64,000 nucleotides of DNA, taken from positions 4,619,322 through 4,683,321 of the forward strand of contig NZ_CP039543.1 in NCBI RefSeq assembly GCF_013085545.1, given 5' to 3'. Below the pieces are notes generated by a model, which searched no databases, was not told the origin of the DNA, and worked only from the letters and a program-made list of their open reading frames with translations. The number at the start of each line of letters is the position of its first letter. The first letter of the stretch is position 1. The position numbers and the translations under genes are program-made. Shown in pieces: positions 41,828 to 50,960 of this stretch. This DNA comes from Oceanidesulfovibrio marinus (lineage in GTDB: Bacteria; Desulfobacterota; Desulfovibrionia; Desulfovibrionales; Desulfovibrionaceae).

Positions 41828-42636
41828 CCCTTTCCTGCGGCCGCGTCCGGGCAGCCCGGACCGTGCTGGCGGGGCTCCTCGCTGCCGAAGCAGCTGGCAA
41901 GGCCCTTGAGGTAATCGTCCATGGGACAGGGGTGGTGGTGCTCGCCGTAGAGCAGGGCAAGCATCTCCCTGGTGATGGTGTGGCCGGAGCCCATGATGAG
42001 CCGGCGGTTCACGGCGGCCACTGCGTCCACACGGGTCGAGGCGGCGACCAGGTCGTGGCTCACCAGCACCACGCTGATGTCGCCGGCCAGGGAAGCCAGC
42101 AGCTCGTACAGGCAGAGCTTGCCCTGGGGATCGATGTTGGCCGTGGGCTCGTCGAAGATGAGGATGTGGGGATCGGCCACCAGGGCGCGGGCCACCAGAG
42201 CGCGCTGCTTCTGCCCGCCGGAAAGTGTCGCGTAGGGGCGGTCGGCCAGGTCGGCAAGCTGCACCCGCTCCAGGGCGCGCAGGGCCTGAGCCCTGTCCTC
42301 TTTCCGTTTGGTGATGGCGGCCAGGCCGCGGCGTGAAAGCCCCATGCAGACCACATCCAGCACGTTTACGGGCAGGCCCACCGGCGCGGCGATGTGCTGC
42401 GGCACGTAGCCCATGGGCACCCTCTCGTGCAGGGGATCGCGGCCCATGATGCGCACCGTGCCGCGGGAGGGCTCCAGCAGACCGAGCATGCACTTGATCA
42501 GCGTGGTCTTGCCGCCGCCGTTGGGGCCCACCATGACCAGAAAGGAGCCTGTGCGCAGGGTCATGTTGACATCCTGCAGCACGGGCTCGCCGTTATAAGC
42601 GAACCAGAGGTTGTTGATTTCAAGAGCTGTCGTCAT
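41821..42636 (-). CDS. znuC: Zinc ABC transporter ATPase ZnuC
   Basis: A 271-residue ABC ATPase: Walker A GPNGGGKTT (38-46), Q-loop YVPQH, signature LSGGQKQRA, Walker B ILIFDEPTANID and switch His in VSHD. The ABC-3 metal subfamily is shown by the order znuA-znuC-znuB. Residues 230-271 extend past the core and include EHHHPCPMD and several Cys/His that might bind zinc. It is 50 bp downstream of znuA. Confidence 0.93.
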   Translation of the reverse strand: MTTALEINNLWFAYNGEPVLQDVNMTLRTGSFLVMVGPNGGGKTTLIKCMLGLLEPSRGTVRIMGRDPLHERVPMGYVPQHIAAPVGLPVNVLDVVCMGLSRRGLAAITKRKEDRAQALRALERVQLADLADRPYATLSGGQKQRALVARALVADPHILIFDEPTANIDPQGKLCLYELLASLAGDISVVLVSHDLVAASTRVDAVAAVNRRLIMGSGHTITREMLALLYGEHHHPCPMDDYLKGLASCFGSEEPRQHGPGCPDAAAGKGC

Positions 42637-42686
42637 GGGAGTTCGTAACGGGTTTCACTTTGTTTCAGCAAGCCCGGAGCAAATGT

Positions 42687-43664
42687 TTATTGGGCCAGCG
42701 CCTTCTGGAACACAGTGGCGGCGCGGGTGAGGTTCGCGTCCCAGTCCTCGGCCAGGGGGTCGAGCATCTCCACACGGCCGCCGATCTCCTGCGCGATCAC
42801 GTTGGCCGAGGTGGCGGAGAACTGCGGCTGGGCAAAGACCACGGCGATGTTCTCTGTCTTGGCCTTGTCGATGATGCGCGCGAGCTGCGCCGGGCCGGGC
42901 TCCTTGCCCTCCATTTCTATGGATATCTGCTCCAGATTGTAGTCCTGTGCAAAGTAGCCCCAGGAGGGGTGGAAGACGAGGAAGCGGCGCTTGTCCTGCG
43001 GGATGGGGGCCAAAATCGTACGGATGGAGGCGTCCAGGGTGTCGATCTTCTTGAGCAGTGCGTCCAGGTTGGCGCGCAAGGCTGGCTCCTTGTCCGGCAG
43101 CACGGCGATCAGGGCGTCGCAGGTGTTGCGGGCAATGGTCTTGGCCAGGGTGGGCGAGAGCCAGACGTGCGGGTCCAGACCGTGCTCGTGGTGATGGCCG
43201 TGCTCATGCGCCTCTTCGTGACCATGTTCATGGCCTTCTTCGTGTCCGGCCTCCTCATGGCCATGCTCATGATCTTCTTCGTGGCCGACCTCCTCATGTC
43301 CGCCTTCGTGGTGATGGTGGGCTTTCATGGCGCGCTTTTTAATGCCGGCGTCCGTGTGCACTATGGCCAGGTTGGGGCTGGCGTCCTGGAAGCGCGGCAG
43401 CCAGACATTCTCGAAGGGCACGCCGATGGCCAGGTAGCAGGACGCGTCGGACAGGGCGGCCATCTGCCTGGGGGAAGGCTCGTAGGTGGCCGGGCTCTGG
43501 CCGGGCAGCACCATCACCTGCGTCTCGACCATGTCGCCGGCGATCTTGTCCACAAAGTAACGCTGCGGCACGATGGAAACGAAAACCGTGGGCGTGGCCG
43601 CGGCCATGGCCGGCGTTGCGCAGAATAGTATCGTGAGTAAAAGGAGTATTTTTCGGAAAATCAT
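42687..43664 (-). CDS. znuA: Zinc-binding protein ZnuA with His/Glu-rich loop
   Basis: A 325-residue periplasmic solute-binding protein from the ATG at 43664 (AGGAGG upstream), with a signal peptide ending near AMAAATP. The family A-1 fold is seen in VFVSIVPQRYFVDKIAGDMVETQVMVLPGQSPATYEPSP. A loop near residues 114-165 is extremely rich in His and Glu (HHHHEGGHEE, GHEHGHEEAHEHGHHH), as in ZnuA proteins, and is made of 13-residue tandem repeats. It captures zinc for ZnuBC; the loop is thought to gather or store zinc. Expression is probably repressed by the Zur-like protein. Confidence 0.93.
   Translation of the reverse strand: MIFRKILLLLTILFCATPAMAAATPTVFVSIVPQRYFVDKIAGDMVETQVMVLPGQSPATYEPSPRQMAALSDASCYLAIGVPFENVWLPRFQDASPNLAIVHTDAGIKKRAMKAHHHHEGGHEEVGHEEDHEHGHEEAGHEEGHEHGHEEAHEHGHHHEHGLDPHVWLSPTLAKTIARNTCDALIAVLPDKEPALRANLDALLKKIDTLDASIRTILAPIPQDKRRFLVFHPSWGYFAQDYNLEQISIEMEGKEPGPAQLARIIDKAKTENIAVVFAQPQFSATSANVIAQEIGGRVEMLDPLAEDWDANLTRAATVFQKALAQ
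43200..43301 (-). repeat. 39-bp tandem repeat in the znuA His-rich loop
   Basis: Two 13-codon units, GHEE[V/A]GHEE[D/G]HEH (43263-43301 and 43224-43262), are followed by a partial third unit (43200-43223). Codons vary between copies, so the repeat is not brand new, but length change by slippage is possible without a frameshift. Confidence 0.75.
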
Positions 43665-43725
43665 GTTGCTGCCTCCTGGAATCGGATCGAGAGGTTGGGC
43701 GCGGCAGATCAGCCGCACGCGTTGG

Positions 43726-43775
43726 CGCAACCAGGTTGCGTCGATGTATGCAACATAGTTGCATGGAGATGTCAA
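43726..43775 (-). promoter_or_regulatory. znuA promoter with two tandem Zur-type operators
   Basis: Two perfect inverted repeats with the same half-site: CGCAAC-CAG-GTTGCG (43726-43740) and ATGCAAC-ATA-GTTGCAT (43748-43764), centres 23 bp apart. On the minus strand TTGACA (complement of 43770-43775) and a weak TGCATA -10 box at a 17-bp distance place the second repeat across the core promoter and the first at the start site, the expected layout for repression by the Zur-like regulator. The binding protein is inferred from context. Confidence 0.7.
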
Positions 43776-43933
43776 TACACCGTGGACAAATGTCTGGGCC
43801 AGGGTGATTCCCCGGGGTATTTGACTTTCTTTGAGGCTCTGGCATAGCCATATAAAAATTGGACGTACTTGGTCATGGAGCTGCTGGTCCTCTGGCCCAT
43901 CCACATCAAGGTCAGCCGCAACAAAGGAACAAA

Positions 43934-44395
43934 ATGAAAACGTTTGGTACCGGCATGGGAACGCAAAGCCCCGAAGAAGTTCTGCAAGAGTATCTGCGCG
44001 AGCGCGGCATGCTGATGACGCCTCAGCGGAAAACGTTGCTGCAGCTTTTCCTGGAAGAACCCAAGCACTTCTCGGCCGAGGAGTTCTACGAGCGCGTCAA
44101 GCAGGTGGACGACTCCATCGGACAGGCCACCGTCTACCGTACGCTCAAGCTGTTCACGGAGTCCGGGCTGGCCGAGACCCTGGATTTTGGCGACGGCCGC
44201 ACCCGATACGAACGCCGCCTGGGCCGGGAGCACCACGATCACCTCATCTGCATCCGCTGCCGCGACTCCATCGAGATCCGCGCGCCGGAAATCGAACGGC
44301 TGCAGGAAGAGGTGGCCGGGCGTCACGGCTACGAGCTCACGGACCACGCGCTGTATCTGTACGGCATCTGCCCCAAGTGCCGCGGCAAGGAGTAG
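43934..44395 (+). CDS. fur: Fur-family metalloregulator
   Basis: A 153-residue protein from the ATG at 43934 (AAAGGAAC upstream). Winged helix TPQRKTLLQLFLEEPKHFSAEEFYERVKQVDDSIGQATVYRTLKLFTESGLAE; metal sites in REHHDHLICIRCRDSIEI and CPKC near the C-terminus, so both structural CxxC pairs and the HHDH regulatory site are present. It is transcribed away from znuA. It could be Fur (iron) or a PerR-like protein; the residue pattern fits Fur best. Confidence 0.87.
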   Translation: MKTFGTGMGTQSPEEVLQEYLRERGMLMTPQRKTLLQLFLEEPKHFSAEEFYERVKQVDDSIGQATVYRTLKLFTESGLAETLDFGDGRTRYERRLGREHHDHLICIRCRDSIEIRAPEIERLQEEVAGRHGYELTDHALYLYGICPKCRGKE

Positions 44396-44523
44396 CCTGC
44401 CCGGCGTCTCGCCAGTTTTTCTGAACGTGACGCGCGCCTCTCTGGAATGTCTGGTCCAACGACCAGTGCATGCGGCCCAGGTGGCGCGAGTTCCTAGATG
44501 ATTACGGGTTCCCCCCGACAGAA

Positions 44524-44566
44524 AAGCCGGCCCCGAGGATTGATCCCCGGCGCCGGCTTCTTTTTG
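44524..44566. terminator. Bidirectional intrinsic terminator
   Basis: AAGCCGGC (44524-44531) pairs with GCCGGCTT (44552-44559), with further inner GC pairing. The plus strand continues CTTTTTG and the minus strand TTTTCTG, so it can end both the fur gene and the small gene on the other side. Confidence 0.75.
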
Positions 44567-44605
44567 TAGAGCGGCTGTTTGAGCAGCGCTTGTGTTCCCA
44601 CTTGC

Positions 44606-44809
44606 CTACCCCTTGCGGGCCTCCTCGTGATCGATCATCTGGCGGCCCCGATCCAAGGCGGACTCCTTGGTGTCGCCGGCCATGGGCACGTGCTGCCACT
44701 CGTTGCCTTCGCTGTCCAGCAAGGTAAGGGCCCACTGGGAGCACTTCTCGTCCTTGGGCGTCAGCTTGATTGTCTGTCCCTTGTAGCTTTCGGTCACTTC
44801 TTCGGCCAT
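44606..44809 (-). CDS. Small conserved-looking protein of unknown function
   Basis: A 67-residue protein starting MAEEVTESYKGQTI, with a strong AAGGAGG ribosome-binding site 6 bp before the ATG and a terminator after the stop. It has no signal peptide; the sequence is polar with alternating strand-like stretches (YKGQTIKLTP, QWALTLLDSEGNEWQHVPM) and a C-terminal helix (TKESALDRGRQMIDHEEARKG). I do not recognise the family. Signals and composition support a real gene. Confidence 0.72.
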   Translation of the reverse strand: MAEEVTESYKGQTIKLTPKDEKCSQWALTLLDSEGNEWQHVPMAGDTKESALDRGRQMIDHEEARKG

Positions 44810-45019
44810 GGTCGCCTCCTTGGGGTCTGAAGATGACGTGGTGCAGAGCCCCTGGTCCGGGGTGTGCGGCGGGGGTGGTTTGGGAGCATCATACACGTCC
44901 CGGCGGCATATGCACAGACCCGGCAATGCTCGGCCCTGGCCGGCGTACAAGAGCGCCGGGCGGATAACGTAATGGGTCTGCAGCCGGGAGCCGGGCAGAG
45001 AAAAAAAGTGCATTTAACA

Positions 45020-45049
45020 TTGCCTAATTAGCGAAGATCGCTTTAGAAT
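45020..45049 (+). promoter_or_regulatory. ftsH promoter with palindrome in the spacer
   Basis: TTGCCT (45020-45025), 18-bp spacer, TAGAAT (45044-45049). The spacer contains the perfect inverted repeat AGCGA-AGA-TCGCT (45030-45042), a possible operator. Confidence 0.5.
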
Positions 45050-45097
45050 AGATTTGATATCCTGTTCACTGAATACTCTGCACGGAGACAACATCGA

Positions 45098-47056
45098 ATG
45101 GACAAGAAACGGTTCAACATCTGGTACATACTCCTGGCCGTCTGGGGAGTCCTCATCATACAGTCATTTATTTCCCAGCAGTATGGCCCGCGCAATATCC
45201 CGTACAGTGAGTTCCTGGGCGCACTGAACCAGGGCCGGATCAAGGAGGTCGCGGTCCGCGAGAACGTCATGGAAGGGCTGATGCTCGCGCCGGCCGAGGG
45301 CGAGGCCGCCAATGCGACCACAGGCGCCAACGCCACCAACGCGACCACGGGCAAAGGCGAGAAACTGGAAGAGGTGCGCTTCCACACCGTGCGCGTGGGG
45401 CCGGATGTCTCCAAGCAGCTTGAGGCGCACGGCGTTGTCTTCCGCGGCGAGCTGGAGAACAAGTTTCTGGCGCAGCTCCTGTCGTGGGTGGTGCCCCTTG
45501 CGCTCTTCCTGGGGCTGTGGATCTATCTGATGAAGCGCTTCAACCCCGGCGCCGGGATGATGCAGTTCGGCAAGAACAAGGCCAAGGTCTTTGCGGAAAA
45601 GGACATCGAGACGCGGTTCAGCGACGTCGCCGGCGCAGACGAGGCCAAGTACGAGCTGCAGGAGATCATCGAATTTCTGAAAGATCCCTCCATATTTACC
45701 AATCTCGGCGGTCGCATGCCCAAGGGCGTGCTGCTGGTGGGTCCTCCCGGCACGGGTAAGACGCTGCTCGCCCGCGCCGCGGCCGGCGAGGCCGGCGTGC
45801 CGTTTTTCTCCCTCTCGGGCTCCGAGTTCGTGGAGATGTTCGTGGGCATGGGCGCGGCGCGTGTGCGCGACCTCTTTACCCAGGCCAAGGAAAAAGCGCC
45901 GTGCATCGTCTTCATCGACGAGCTGGACGCCATCGGCAAGGCCCGCGGCATGGGTGCCATGTCCGGCCATGACGAGCGCGAGCAGACCCTGAACCAGCTG
46001 CTGGTGGAGATGGACGGCTTCGACCCGCGCGTCGGCGTCATCATCATGGCCGCCACCAACCGTCCGGAGATTCTGGACCCGGCGCTGCTGCGCGCCGGCC
46101 GCTTCGACCGCCACGTGCTGGTGGACAAGCCGGACGTGCTGGGCCGCAAGCAGATTCTGGAGGTCCACGCCCGCAGGGTGCAGCTGGGGGACGACGTGGA
46201 CTTGCAGAAGATCGCGCAGCAGACACCCGGCTTTTCCGGCGCGGACCTGGCCAACGTGGTAAACGAGGCCGCGCTCCTGGCCGCACGCAAGCACAAAAAG
46301 CACGTGATGCAGGAGGACTTCTCCGAGGCCGTGGACCGCATCGTGGGCGGCCTGGAGAAGAAGAACCGACTGATCAACCCCAAGGAAAAGAAGATCGTGG
46401 CCTACCACGAGACAGGCCACGCCCTGGTGGCGGCGTTTACCCCCGGTGCCGATCCGGTGGCCAAGATATCCATTATCCCGCGCGGCCTGGCCGCCCTGGG
46501 CTACACGCAGCAGCGTCCCACCGAGGACCGCTATCTGATGGCCAAGAGCGAGCTTCTGGCCAAGGTGGACGTGATGCTGGGCGGGCGCGTGGCCGAGCAG
46601 CTCATTTTCGGCGACGTGACCACCGGCGCGCACAACGACCTGCAACGCGCCTCGGACACTATCCGCGCCATGCTCACCGAGTACGGCATGGGCGAGACCC
46701 TGGGCCTGGCTTCCTTCGAGCGCAGCCGGCCCACGTACCTGGAGCTTCAGCAGGGCGGCGGCCATGAGTACAGCGAGAGCACGGCCGCGCGCATCGACGA
46801 AGAGCTCAAGTCCACTCTGGAAGAGCGCAGGAAGCACGTGGCCGCGCTGCTGGAAAAGCACCGGGACCTGCTGGAAAAGGTCGCGGAGAAGCTCCTGGAG
46901 CAGGAGGTGGTGGACGAGGAGGAGTTCCTCGCCATCATCAGGCCGAGCCTGGAAGCGGAAGGGGTGGACCCGGACAAGGCCGTACGCGCGCCGACCTCCA
47001 GCGAGGACGCCAAGGAGCGCCGTCCGGGCGAGCCTATCGGCGAGGATATGGGATAG
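45098..47056 (+). CDS. ftsH: ATP-dependent membrane zinc metalloprotease FtsH
   Basis: A 652-residue protein: transmembrane helix (about 8-24), periplasmic domain (25-125), second helix (about 130-148), AAA+ domain with Walker A GPPGTGKT (near 213-220), Walker [12 protein letters not shown] and second region of homology [17 protein letters not shown], then the M41 protease with zinc motif HETGH (near 436). It degrades misfolded membrane proteins and regulators. The periplasmic domain holds a low-complexity Ala-Asn-Thr insert (NATTGANATNATTG near 68-81). The C-terminal 30 residues are charged. It is monocistronic with promoter and terminator visible. Confidence 0.95.
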   Translation: MDKKRFNIWYILLAVWGVLIIQSFISQQYGPRNIPYSEFLGALNQGRIKEVAVRENVMEGLMLAPAEGEAANATTGANATNATTGKGEKLEEVRFHTVRVGPDVSKQLEAHGVVFRGELENKFLAQLLSWVVPLALFLGLWIYLMKRFNPGAGMMQFGKNKAKVFAEKDIETRFSDVAGADEAKYELQEIIEFLKDPSIFTNLGGRMPKGVLLVGPPGTGKTLLARAAAGEAGVPFFSLSGSEFVEMFVGMGAARVRDLFTQAKEKAPCIVFIDELDAIGKARGMGAMSGHDEREQTLNQLLVEMDGFDPRVGVIIMAATNRPEILDPALLRAGRFDRHVLVDKPDVLGRKQILEVHARRVQLGDDVDLQKIAQQTPGFSGADLANVVNEAALLAARKHKKHVMQEDFSEAVDRIVGGLEKKNRLINPKEKKIVAYHETGHALVAAFTPGADPVAKISIIPRGLAALGYTQQRPTEDRYLMAKSELLAKVDVMLGGRVAEQLIFGDVTTGAHNDLQRASDTIRAMLTEYGMGETLGLASFERSRPTYLELQQGGGHEYSESTAARIDEELKSTLEERRKHVAALLEKHRDLLEKVAEKLLEQEVVDEEEFLAIIRPSLEAEGVDPDKAVRAPTSSEDAKERRPGEPIGEDMG

Positions 47057-47067
47057 ACAGAGTACGC

Positions 47068-47109
47068 AGCGCCATGGCGGATCATCACCGACCGCCATGG
47101 CGCTTTTTG
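47068..47109 (+). terminator. Intrinsic terminator of ftsH
   Basis: A perfect 13-bp stem, AGCGCCATGGCGG (47068-47080) with CCGCCATGGCGCT (47092-47104), followed by TTTTT. Confidence 0.9.
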
Positions 47110-47209
47110 TATGATTCCGGCGGCCGACCCGGCTGCAGGCCTGCTTGAACTACCGGCGGCGCACCGCTGCCGTGTCCTGGCCGGGTAACCGGCCACCTTC
47201 CCTGGACCA

Positions 47210-48652
47210 TTACAGATACGGCGAGAGTAGCCAGCAGAGTGCGTCCACCAGGCGTCTACGCAGCGGCCGATTCTCCACTTCCTCCAGGGTCACGCGGTGG
47301 GCCTCGGCGATAAGCGAGTTGGCGTACGCCTCGATTTCTTGCGTGAACCCGGCGTCGTAGACCTCCAGGTTGAGCTCGAAGTTGAGCCGCAGGCTACGCG
47401 CGTCAATGTTGGCCGATCCCACGCAGGCGTACGCCCCGTCCACCATGAACAGCTTGGTGTGGGCAAAGGGCGGCTTCTGCATGTACACTTCCACGCCGTA
47501 CTCCAGAAGCTCCCACAGCATGTTGCGCATGGCCCGGTGCAGCCACCACTGGTTGTTCTTCTCCGGTATTATCACGCGCACGTCCACGCCGCGCGTATCC
47601 GCGATCTTGAGCGCCATGAGCAGGTCGCGCGGCGGCAGGAAGTAGGGCGAGACGATGGTGATCTGCCGGCGTGCGCTGTGCACTGCGGAGACGAGCACGG
47701 CGTGCAGCTTGTCCAGATCCTCGTTTGGGCCGTCGGCCAGCATGCGGCAATATGTCGCGCCCTCGCCCTGCGGTAGCTGGATGGGCGGGTCTACTTCCTT
47801 GCCGGTAACAAACCCCCAGAGCCAGAGGAATATTTCGTCCAGCTGCGAGATGACCGGCCCCTCCAGCCTGAAGAGCATGTCCTTCTGCCGGTCCGGGTGG
47901 TCTGATTCATAAAGATGCCTGGCGGATATGTTCATGCCGCCGGTGAAGCCCACCTTCTTGTCCACTATGAGGTTCTTGTGGTGGCAGCGCAGGTTTATGT
48001 TCACCGACGGCGGGATCAGGCTGGGCCTGAGGAAGCGCCGGCAGTTCACGCCGCGCTCCTTGAGCAGGGAGTAGGCGCTTTTTCCAAAGGGCTTGAATCC
48101 GCCCACGCCGTCGATGACCACGCGAACGTCGCAGCCTCGATCGTGGGCGCGGGTCAGGGCGTCGATGAAGCGCATGCCCACCTCGTCGGGATCGAAGATG
48201 TAGACGCCGAGGTGCACGGTCTTCTGGGCGTTGTCGATGGCCTCCAGCATGGCGGGGTAGGCCTGCTCGCCGTTGTGCAGGGGGGTGATTCTGTTGCCCT
48301 TGGAGAGCGGTCGGCCGGAGAGGGCGTAGGCCAGCCACGCCTGCGGTACCAGCGCTTCCGGCATGTCCATGGGGATCTGCGCTTTCTCCATGTCGCAGCT
48401 GTGCTCGTCGCGCAGGGAGCAGCCCTCGCTCAGGGAGAAGGGCATCTTCTCCAGCAGCTTCTGGCCGCGGCTCTTGACGCGGTTGATGCCGAAAAAGAAG
48501 TAGATGAGCGGGCCGAGGAACGGCGAGAGCATGATGACCGCGATCCATCCCCAGGACGAACGGGGGTCGCGCTTGTAGAGCAGGGCGTGGGCTGCTGCCC
48601 AGAGCGAGATCGCCGGGAAGAGCAGCAGGAGTATCCAGTGGTACAGGTGCAT
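47210..48652 (-). CDS. cls: Cardiolipin synthase (phospholipase D family)
   Basis: A 480-residue protein with two N-terminal hydrophobic helices (HWILLLLFPAISLWAAAHALL; WGWIAVIMLSPFLGPLIYFFFG) of the PLDc_N type, and two HKD catalytic motifs: HHKNLIVDKKVGFTGGMN near 220 and HTKLFMVDGAYACVGSANID near 397. It joins two phosphatidylglycerol molecules to make cardiolipin in the inner membrane. Length and layout match bacterial Cls. It is convergent with ftsH. Confidence 0.93.
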   Translation of the reverse strand: MHLYHWILLLLFPAISLWAAAHALLYKRDPRSSWGWIAVIMLSPFLGPLIYFFFGINRVKSRGQKLLEKMPFSLSEGCSLRDEHSCDMEKAQIPMDMPEALVPQAWLAYALSGRPLSKGNRITPLHNGEQAYPAMLEAIDNAQKTVHLGVYIFDPDEVGMRFIDALTRAHDRGCDVRVVIDGVGGFKPFGKSAYSLLKERGVNCRRFLRPSLIPPSVNINLRCHHKNLIVDKKVGFTGGMNISARHLYESDHPDRQKDMLFRLEGPVISQLDEIFLWLWGFVTGKEVDPPIQLPQGEGATYCRMLADGPNEDLDKLHAVLVSAVHSARRQITIVSPYFLPPRDLLMALKIADTRGVDVRVIIPEKNNQWWLHRAMRNMLWELLEYGVEVYMQKPPFAHTKLFMVDGAYACVGSANIDARSLRLNFELNLEVYDAGFTQEIEAYANSLIAEAHRVTLEEVENRPLRRRLVDALCWLLSPYL

Positions 48653-48829
48653 GGCGTGTCCGTGGGTGTGAAGGGGCGGTGGAGCCCAAAGCTACCCCAA
48701 AGAGTGCCGTTTTTCCACTGGTAGAAGCCGGCGGGAGCCAGGAAAGGCGGGCAGGCCGGCGAAATTGTCACGTATCTGCGAACCGACAGGGCGGCCATGC
48801 CAGGGCGTTGCGCCGGGCCAGGTCGTTCC

Positions 48830-50194
48830 TCACGGCTCGCGCGATACGAGGTCCTTCAGCAGGCTCAGCCCGCGCTCGAACTCGTCGCGGTCCGTCGCAC
48901 CGGTGAGTGAGAGCCGCGCGCAACGCGGGGCCGGCGCTTCGCCCACGGCGAACTTCCCGGCGCCGAAGATGTTGATGCCGGCCTGCCTGGCCGCGCTCTC
49001 CAAGGCCTGGCCGGTCCAGGAGCCGGGCAGCTCCCACCAGACATAGGGGCTCGTTTCCTGCCGGGCCATGCGCTGGCCGTGCAGAATATCCCGCACCATG
49101 GCGTGGCGCTCCTGCAGACTCTGCCGCCGGCGCTCCATGATCTGCTCCGGCTTCCCGTTCATCACCCATTCCGAGACGATCTCCGCGTTCAGGGTCGGGG
49201 TCATCCAGACGCTGTTCAGGATGCCCCGGGCCATGTCGTCGCGAAGCTCCCGGCCGGCCACGGCGTAGGCCACGCGGAGCCCGCCGCCCATGATCTTGGA
49301 CGTTCCGGCGATGAAGATGCTGCGTTCCGGCGCCATGGAGGACACCGGCGAGGAGCGATCGGTCGCGTACAGGGAGTAGGCGTCGTCCTCCACGATGCGC
49401 AGGCCGTGGCGCGCGGCCGTCTCGGCAATGGCGGCCCGGCGCTTTGCGCCCATGCACGCCGTGGTGGGGTTGTGCATGTGCGGCATGAGGTAGAGGCCGC
49501 GGATGCCCAGGCGACGGCAGGCCGCGTCCAAAGCCTCGGGCAGCATGCCCTGTTCGTCCATGGCCACGGAGCAGAGGCGGAAGCCGAGCATGGCGGACAG
49601 GGACTTGAGACCCGGGTAGGTCAGGGCGCAGGCGGCCACGCGGTCCCCGGGGTTGAAGAGGCTCATGAAGCAGCAGGTCAGGGCGTGCTGGGATCCGGCG
49701 CAGACGAGTACGTCCTCGGCCTTGGCGGGCATGCCGTACACTCCAGCCAGGACGGCCCCGGCCTCCCTGTGCTTCGGCAGCCCGCGCGGATCAGTGTAGC
49801 GCAGAAAGGCGTCGGGATCGCGCCGCCTGGCGAGTCTTCGCAATGCCTCGCCCAGGTCCGGGTCCTGCCGGGCAATGGGCGTGACCAGCCCCATCTCGAT
49901 AAGGCCGGGGGAGTGGGGCTCGAAAGAGACCATGCTGGAGGGCGTGGCCGCATCGGCCGCGATGAAGGTGCCGCGGCCCACGGTGCCGGAGACGAGGCCG
50001 CGGCGCTCCGCCTCGGCGTATCCGCGCGTGATGGTGGTGACGTTGACGCCCAGGCCGTCAGCCAGGTCGCGATGCGTGGGCAACCGCACGCCGGGCTGCA
50101 GGGTTCCGGCGAATACGTCCCGCTCGATGGCGTCGGCAAGGGCCTGGTACATGGGGCCTTCAGTGTGGTCGATCCGTGGCAGCCATTTTGTCAT
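48830..50194 (-). CDS. MocR-type regulator (GntR HTH fused to PLP aminotransferase)
   Basis: A 454-residue protein: GntR winged helix (about 14-78, TLQPGVRLPTHRDLADGLGVNVTTITRGYAEAERRGLV) and a fold-type I aminotransferase domain (about 105-450) with the probable pyridoxal-phosphate lysine in AGTSKIMGGGLRVAY near 299. MocR proteins use PLP or its adducts as effector and often control an adjacent divergent gene. Here that is the LysE-family exporter, 116 bp away, with several palindromes in between. Confidence 0.92.
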   Translation of the reverse strand: MTKWLPRIDHTEGPMYQALADAIERDVFAGTLQPGVRLPTHRDLADGLGVNVTTITRGYAEAERRGLVSGTVGRGTFIAADAATPSSMVSFEPHSPGLIEMGLVTPIARQDPDLGEALRRLARRRDPDAFLRYTDPRGLPKHREAGAVLAGVYGMPAKAEDVLVCAGSQHALTCCFMSLFNPGDRVAACALTYPGLKSLSAMLGFRLCSVAMDEQGMLPEALDAACRRLGIRGLYLMPHMHNPTTACMGAKRRAAIAETAARHGLRIVEDDAYSLYATDRSSPVSSMAPERSIFIAGTSKIMGGGLRVAYAVAGRELRDDMARGILNSVWMTPTLNAEIVSEWVMNGKPEQIMERRRQSLQERHAMVRDILHGQRMARQETSPYVWWELPGSWTGQALESAARQAGINIFGAGKFAVGEAPAPRCARLSLTGATDRDEFERGLSLLKDLVSREP

Positions 50195-50195
50195 G

Positions 50196-50274
50196 CATAC
50201 AATGTTTACATTGACTGTGGCACAAAGTCAAACGTATGGGTTCAATATGAACATTTGAAGCCATACAATATGGC
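50196..50274. promoter_or_regulatory. Operator cluster between MocR regulator and LysE exporter
   Basis: Three perfect inverted repeats: CAATGT-TT-ACATTG (50200-50213), GTTCA-ATA-TGAAC (50240-50252) and GCCATA-CAA-TATGGC (50260-50274). The 8-mer CATACAAT occurs as a direct repeat at 50196-50203 and 50262-50269; MocR proteins typically bind direct repeats. The first site touches the MocR start codon, suggesting autoregulation. Confidence 0.5.
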
Positions 50275-50310
50275 TGCGACCAGCGTTTTGCTGCATGAAG
50301 GAGAAAGATC

Positions 50311-50901
50311 ATGCAAGGGATGTATCTGCCGTTTGTCTTGTTTCTGTTGGCCATGACCGGAACGCCCGGGCCCGGCAACATGACCATGCTGGCCATCGGC
50401 CAGACCACCGGATTCCGGAGCGCGTTGCCGTTTCTGGCCGGAAGCGCCATGGGCTTTGCTGCGTTGAACACACTGGTGGCGTGCGGTCTGGGCGAGGTGT
50501 TCCGCATCTGGCCGCAGGCCGCCACGCTCCTTCGGGTGCTGGGCATGACCTACATCATCTACCTGGCGGTGAAGATAATCCGCATGCAGAGCGCGCCGCC
50601 GGAGGGCGCCAAGCTGTTCAGCATGTTCGAGGGCGTGCTGATACACCCCCTGAGCCCCAAAAGCTGGGCCATGTCCGTGGCCGCGTACAGCCAGTTCATG
50701 GTAGAAACGAACCCCGGACCCGAGTCGATGGTGTTCTTCGTGCTTGCCTTCATGATCTTCCAGGTCACGTTCCACAGTCTGTGGTGCGCTCTGGGCGCAG
50801 GGATATACAAGCTGCTGCGCAACAACCATGCGCGGCTGGCAGTGAACACCTGCCTGGTCGTGCTGATGCTCGGTGCCACGTTCTATGCGTTTCTCGCATA
50901 G
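50311..50901 (+). CDS. LysE/RhtB-family amino-acid exporter
   Basis: A 196-residue membrane protein with six helices. The family signature TPGPGNMTMLAIGQTTGFRSALPFLAG sits near residues 17-43, followed by GLGEVFRIWPQA and LIHPLSPKSWAM. It exports amino acids or homoserine-lactone-like compounds. The ribosome-binding site is AAGGAGAAAG. It is divergent from, and probably controlled by, the MocR regulator. Confidence 0.9.
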   Translation: MQGMYLPFVLFLLAMTGTPGPGNMTMLAIGQTTGFRSALPFLAGSAMGFAALNTLVACGLGEVFRIWPQAATLLRVLGMTYIIYLAVKIIRMQSAPPEGAKLFSMFEGVLIHPLSPKSWAMSVAAYSQFMVETNPGPESMVFFVLAFMIFQVTFHSLWCALGAGIYKLLRNNHARLAVNTCLVVLMLGATFYAFLA

Positions 50902-50960
50902 CGGGTGCGGCTATCAGCGATGCGGCGGTACACGGCAAAGGGAGCGGTGAGGAAAAGGTT

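Noticed and set aside
40949-42493. Long minus-strand frame extending znuB upstream through znuC
   Set aside because: The extra 222 codons are a shadow of znuC; the true znuB start overlaps the znuC stop with a ribosome-binding site.
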